Of a stretch of 42,875 nucleotides of DNA, positions 39,845-42,875 are shown in pieces. How positions within the stretch are numbered: the first letter of the stretch is position 1; the number at the start of each line of letters is the position of its first letter. The translations under genes and the position numbers were made by a program. The stretch is from a virus. The stretch is from positions 1 through 42,875 of IMG/VR virus record IMGVR_UViG_3300012203_000002. The stretch is one strand, 5' to 3'. The notes below the pieces were generated by a model. The model was not told where the DNA came from. It worked only from the letters and a program-made list of their open reading frames with translations, and searched no databases.

Positions 39845-41476
39845 CTAAAATGGAGAATTAAATTCTTCTACTGTTGCAGAGTCATGTTCTTGAAGAACAA
39901 TCGTTCCATAATTAATTACGTACTCTCCATAGAGCTCAAGTACTTTATGCGCGTAGGTTAAGAGATCAAGAATGTCGTCCTGATTATCTGTTTTTAGTGG
40001 ATTAAACTGAGAGATCTGAAGATGTACTTCTGGCTTAACATCAGGATGAATTAGAATCTCACCTGCTTGATACTGTTTAAAGGCAGCTAGAATTCTAGAA
40101 TTCTTGGAGAATCCTCCAGGATGAAGTTCTACAGCCTCAATTCCAATAATTCCAAGTTGAGCGCAAATAAATTGAAACCAATATGCAAGAGTAGCTTGAT
40201 AAGCGACCGCTTCAATACAGACAAGCCGGCAATTATGAGTAAGTGCAAATTGAAGAGCTGTCCTAATTGTATCTCCTGGGGAAAGTTTCTTAGATATAAG
40301 TCCCATGAGAACAGGCTTAGCATCATGTACTTCCCAATACCCAATAGCTGTATCATCTGAATTCTTTTTAAATCCTGAAGGATCAATGATAATGAAGTTA
40401 CCTGCAGGTATTTGATTAGGTGGAATAGAATATGCTGGAAGCTTAGCGAAATCAATATGATTATTTGCTGAAGCATTCTCATCATTAAGCACTTCAGAGA
40501 AAAAGATCTCTGGGCGACCTGCTGCTAAGTCATTCTCAAATTCTCGTACTAATTGTTCTAATGGCTGTAACTCTTCCCAGAGAGAAGTTCCATCTGCAAG
40601 AATACCACCAGCAATGAATTTAATCCAATTGGGGTTTGCTTTGAGGCGTCGAAGAATACTCCACTTTGTAGGATACATATTACCTACGAAGATAAATAGA
40701 CATCCATGTGGAGACTTTGCTTTCATGGCAGTGCCAACCATCTCACGCTCTAGAGTCTCGGACTGTACCATGGACTCTGCAACTACGCGAGATTGAATAT
40801 CATCAAAGATCATCACATCTGGGCGCTCATTCTTGAGTGTGATGCCTCGTATAACTTCTACGGTTCCGGCCATAAGAATAATATTGCGTCCTCGAAATCC
40901 GAATTTTTTGAGGTCTTGGCGATCAGTTTCTACTCCAACTTTCCAATCACCAAATACTTTTTTCACATTCTCTTCTTCGAGCATATCAACAATGTCGGCC
41001 ACAATATTATTAGCTTTAGTTTGATTCTCTGCAAGCACTAAAATGAATTTGCGAGAAGTGAACATGATACAATAGAACACAAAGAGTTTAACAAGTACAG
41101 TTTTACCAAAACCGCGAGGAAGTCCAAGAGCTAGTTGGGAGAAGTCTCGGGGCTTATGGATATAAGATACTAGCCAAGTCCATACAGATTTAAATACTGG
41201 AGGAAAGCAGTAGCGAAAAATCGCAGGTAGCACAAGTCCCGCCAGAAAGTCTAGATCCGCCTTAGCAAGATCATGGACTTGGCGGGAATCAAATGTAGCT
41301 TCAGTAATAGTTTCTTCTGGCGGAGCAGCTTGTGGAAGCTGTAAATTCTGTAATTCTTCTAACTGATTGGATGTTTCAGGTTCAGGAACAGAAGCAATTG
41401 AACTGAGTGAATTGCTAGTATCGATTTGCACTTCCTGTGAGTCTGAACCACCCAATTGAGAGAATAATGAAGCCAT
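39845..41476 (-). CDS. Large terminase subunit, 543 aa
   Basis: DNA packaging motor with ATPase and nuclease. Walker A-like GLPRGFGKT (118-126), Walker B VMIFDD (221-226), and RNase H-like nuclease residues D365 (FIIIDPSG), E422 (VCIEAV) and D500/D501/D504 (QDDILDLL). The N-terminal ~60 residues are a Ser/Gln-rich extension that precedes the ATPase core. The start overlaps the stop of the 64-aa gene by one base (TAATG). The aagga ribosome site lies 11 bases upstream of ATG. Confidence 0.95.
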   Translation of the reverse strand: MASLFSQLGGSDSQEVQIDTSNSLSSIASVPEPETSNQLEELQNLQLPQAAPPEETITEATFDSRQVHDLAKADLDFLAGLVLPAIFRYCFPPVFKSVWTWLVSYIHKPRDFSQLALGLPRGFGKTVLVKLFVFYCIMFTSRKFILVLAENQTKANNIVADIVDMLEEENVKKVFGDWKVGVETDRQDLKKFGFRGRNIILMAGTVEVIRGITLKNERPDVMIFDDIQSRVVAESMVQSETLEREMVGTAMKAKSPHGCLFIFVGNMYPTKWSILRRLKANPNWIKFIAGGILADGTSLWEELQPLEQLVREFENDLAAGRPEIFFSEVLNDENASANNHIDFAKLPAYSIPPNQIPAGNFIIIDPSGFKKNSDDTAIGYWEVHDAKPVLMGLISKKLSPGDTIRTALQFALTHNCRLVCIEAVAYQATLAYWFQFICAQLGIIGIEAVELHPGGFSKNSRILAAFKQYQAGEILIHPDVKPEVHLQISQFNPLKTDNQDDILDLLTYAHKVLELYGEYVINYGTIVLQEHDSATVEEFNSPF

Positions 41477-41670
41477 TAGTAACTGTTCCTTTGCACATTG
41501 GTTACTGCTGTAACTTCGGCAGCTTCACAATTTTTAAGCATATTGATAAGGACCTGTGTAGCGCGGGCGCGATTCTCTGCAAGTAAGCGCAATCGCAAGA
41601 CTTGAGAATTTTCTGCCTTAGGGACTTGAGAGTTCAATAACTCTCGTAGTTTCAGTTCGTTCATGTTCAT
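41476..41670 (-). CDS. Small protein between terminase genes, 64 aa
   Basis: Basic/helical protein (MNMNELKLRELLNSQVPKA, then LRLRLLAENRARATQVLINM). It has the best ribosome site of the region (aggagg, about 9 bases before ATG 41670) and overlaps the small terminase gene by 53 bases in a different frame, then joins the large terminase start by one base. The strong site and double overlap show it is a real gene. It may be a packaging accessory factor; unrecognised. Confidence 0.8.
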   Translation of the reverse strand: MNMNELKLRELLNSQVPKAENSQVLRLRLLAENRARATQVLINMLKNCEAAEVTAVTNVQRNSY

Positions 41671-42190
41671 TGTTATTTCCTCCTAGTGACTTCTTTTTCG
41701 CGGCATCAAGTAATGTATGTGACTGGATAGTTTCTAATGTTTGCTCGCCAGCGTGGATTACTTGATTCGTGATATTGGTTGTAAACTTCTGGATGATTGC
41801 TATTGGCATTACAAGATTGACTACAGTATTCTGGTGTGTGATATGTTCTGGAGCACTGGCTCCGCGGCGCTTTGCTGCATTAATTACAGAAATTGCCCGT
41901 ACTATTTCTAGTGGCTTGTGCATGAGAGGAAGACAATTACGAAGAGATTCCAATAATTTATCTTCTAACTCATCATACTTATTATCTCTAATATTGTGAT
42001 CTTGGAGCGCATTAAATCGCAGAGTTGCTACCTCCGCCGAAAATTCTGGGTCACTTAGAAGCTGTGAGATTCTTGACGGAGTCACACCTACCGCAGAAGC
42101 TACAATCTCTGGCCCCAGCCCACTTCCCAGAAGCTGTAAGGCTCTCTCTTCTGTGGAAGATCTTTGAGAAGTGGAATGATTTGTGGACAT
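41618..42190 (-). CDS. Small terminase subunit, 190 aa
   Basis: DNA-recognition subunit. Helix-turn-helix at about residues 25-48 (GPEIVASAVGVTPSRISQLL), a central helical oligomerisation region (about 60-115), and a beta/helical C-terminal part (VVNLVMPIAIIQKFTTNI) that may contact the large subunit. First gene of the late operon, next to the large subunit. An aggaa site precedes ATG 42190. Confidence 0.88.
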   Translation of the reverse strand: MSTNHSTSQRSSTEERALQLLGSGLGPEIVASAVGVTPSRISQLLSDPEFSAEVATLRFNALQDHNIRDNKYDELEDKLLESLRNCLPLMHKPLEIVRAISVINAAKRRGASAPEHITHQNTVVNLVMPIAIIQKFTTNITNQVIHAGEQTLETIQSHTLLDAAKKKSLGGNNNEHERTETTRVIELSSP

Positions 42191-42253
42191 GATAGTTCCT
42201 GCGAGGAGTTCGATGAGAGTATATTACAAGTTATTGCTAGTTCTATGAGGCAG

Positions 42254-42320
42254 GGATCCAGAAATTTAATAATTTTTAGATTGCATGAAAATTGCGAAGC
42301 TGGATCCAGAAATTTAATAA
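42254..42320. repeat. 19-base direct repeat pair
   Basis: ggatccagaaatttaataa is found at 42254-42272 and 42302-42320, in the divergent intergenic region close to the small terminase gene. It is a candidate regulator, packaging or replication-protein site. Confidence 0.9.
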
Positions 42321-42342
42321 GATTAATAATTTTAATAAGGCT

Positions 42343-42403
42343 ATAGGCTATAGATTATAGATTATAGGCTATAGATTATAGGAATTGGGAATTGGGAATT
42401 GGA
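42343..42403. repeat. Heptamer tandem arrays
   Basis: Five heptamers alternating ataggct and atagatt (42343-42377, then a partial unit), followed by about three gaattgg heptamers. This gives a 60-base AT-rich tract with a 7-base period. Confidence 0.85.
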
Positions 42404-42581
42404 CTGGAAAAAATTTAGTAAAATGGAGATGCTTTCGAAGGAATATCGCGCGAGCCAAAGTCAAAAAGGGTCTATCCCCCACATGAGTTTTAGTGACTGA
42501 GAATGATTCGTATTACCATTTAGATCTAGATAGCTTCAAGCTGTATAGACAACTAAAGATTGAAATAGATGCAGAAAGTAC

Positions 42582-42609
42582 TTGCAAGTTCTAGAGTTAG
42601 GAGTATAAT
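42582..42609 (+). promoter_or_regulatory. Early operon promoter (sigma70 type)
   Basis: TTGCAA (42582-42587), a 16-base spacer, and perfect TATAAT (42604-42609). It lies 64 bases before the first early gene at 42674. It would drive the early + operon across the join into the genes at 204 and beyond. Confidence 0.7.
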
Positions 42610-42673
42610 AGATTCAGAAGTAAGGAGATTGAAATCGGAATCTTGATTGAAACTGGAACCTTAGGAGATACAA

Positions 42674-42805
42674 ATGAAATACCTTTATCGTGAAACTCAA
42701 TTGGATGCATTGTACTGTGTAGCTGAGTACAAAGAACTGGGGTATGCAGGGTATGTGGTAGGGAAGATCGGAGGCTTTTGGGAAGTGCGGGTGTGGAAAG
42801 CGTAA
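42674..42805 (+). CDS. First early gene, 43-aa aromatic protein across the join
   Basis: Reads MKYLYRETQLDALYCVAEYK and ends GFWEVRVWKA; it is rich in Tyr, Gly and Trp, with a beta-strand-like second half. It has a good ribosome site (taggaga) 5 bases before the ATG and lies right behind the early promoter. Its C-terminal third is inside the terminal repeat, so its end appears again at positions 1-53 of the window, supporting circular continuity. Small early proteins at this place are commonly host-takeover factors; this one is not recognised. Confidence 0.8.
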   Translation: MKYLYRETQLDALYCVAEYKELGYAGYVVGKIGGFWEVRVWKA

Positions 42806-42875
42806 TGAGATATAGGACATAGGAGTGATTAGACACATGATCCTGACTCGGGACATGATCCTGACTCGGGACATG
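42753..42875. repeat. Terminal direct repeat, right copy
   Basis: Identical to 1-123. See the left copy. The duplication should be counted once when computing genome length (42,752 bp unique). Confidence 0.95.

Larger units (their letters stand above)
42191..42673. other. Divergent intergenic region with repeats and early promoter
   Basis: 483 bases between the late (-) and early (+) operons. Contents: a 19-base direct repeat ggatccagaaatttaataa (42254-42272 and 42302-42320, 48-base period); a heptamer array of ataggct/atagatt (about 42343-42382); a (gaattgg)3 run (about 42382-42403); and the early promoter at 42582-42609. No gene is seen inside. A late promoter should lie here too, but I found only weak matches on the - strand. 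Confidence 0.6.

Noticed and set aside
42614-42874. - strand frames covering the right end
   Set aside because: They run antisense to the promoted 43-aa gene and through the tandem repeat, with no ribosome site.

Overview
The window is one essentially complete genome of a tailed double-stranded DNA phage with a short tail (podovirus type), not a piece of bacterial chromosome. A full virion set is present: small and large terminase, portal, scaffold, major capsid protein, tail adaptor, nozzle-like protein, fibre and beta-helix spike proteins, and three large ejection-type proteins. A compact phage replication set is also present, with no housekeeping genes. The first 123 bases recur exactly as the last 123, so the unique sequence is 42,752 bp. 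It is either a circularly permuted or circularised assembly, or a genome with a short direct terminal repeat. No integrase, excisionase or convincing repressor was seen, so a strictly lytic life cycle is likely. The ejection set, the 3-TM-type holin and the M15-type peptidase suggest a Gram-negative host, but the host genus cannot be read from the sequence. The layout resembles LUZ24-like podoviruses in that early and late halves converge.

Layout. Positions 42,582 to 17,550 (running through the join) hold the early/replication half, all on the + strand. It starts at a good sigma70-type promoter (42582-42609), runs through a 43-aa protein spanning the join and an unknown 231-aa protein, crosses an AT-rich repeat-filled gap (900-1559), and then reaches two paralogous Tyr-rich low-complexity proteins. 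Next come unknown proteins, an SF1 helicase, an HNH endonuclease gene whose ribosome binding site can be hidden in a hairpin, a strongly promoted unknown protein (7129-7845), and a block of small unknown genes. A recombination/replication block follows: RecB/Cas4-like exonuclease, Sak4-like ATPase, DUF6378 protein, putative ssDNA-binding protein, family A DNA polymerase, helicase-like ATPase and DEDDh exonuclease. A bidirectional hairpin terminator (17571-17609) marks the meeting point.

Positions 42,190 down to 17,623 hold the late half, all on the - strand. In transcription order: small terminase, a 64-aa overlapping gene, large terminase, portal, a 91-aa protein, scaffold, major capsid protein, terminator, a 127-aa protein, tail adaptor, fibre, fibre-assembly-like protein, a Gly-rich coiled-coil protein, terminator, spike-associated genes, nozzle-like protein, a 62-aa protein, M15 endolysin, a coiled-coil/TM protein, holin, and the 506-, 551- and 1646-aa ejection proteins. 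Two intrinsic terminators inside this operon imply graded expression, with packaging and head genes above tail genes.

Four things stand out. Two adjacent paralogs have conserved ends around a hypervariable Tyr/Asp core built from microsatellites. Six- to twelve-base tandem repeats occur at many gene boundaries, including one decoded in two frames by overlapping genes. The polymerase has His at the O-helix position equivalent to E. coli Phe762. Strand composition changes abruptly near 2.75 kb within a co-directional gene array. All functional calls are from reading motifs by eye; no searches were run.
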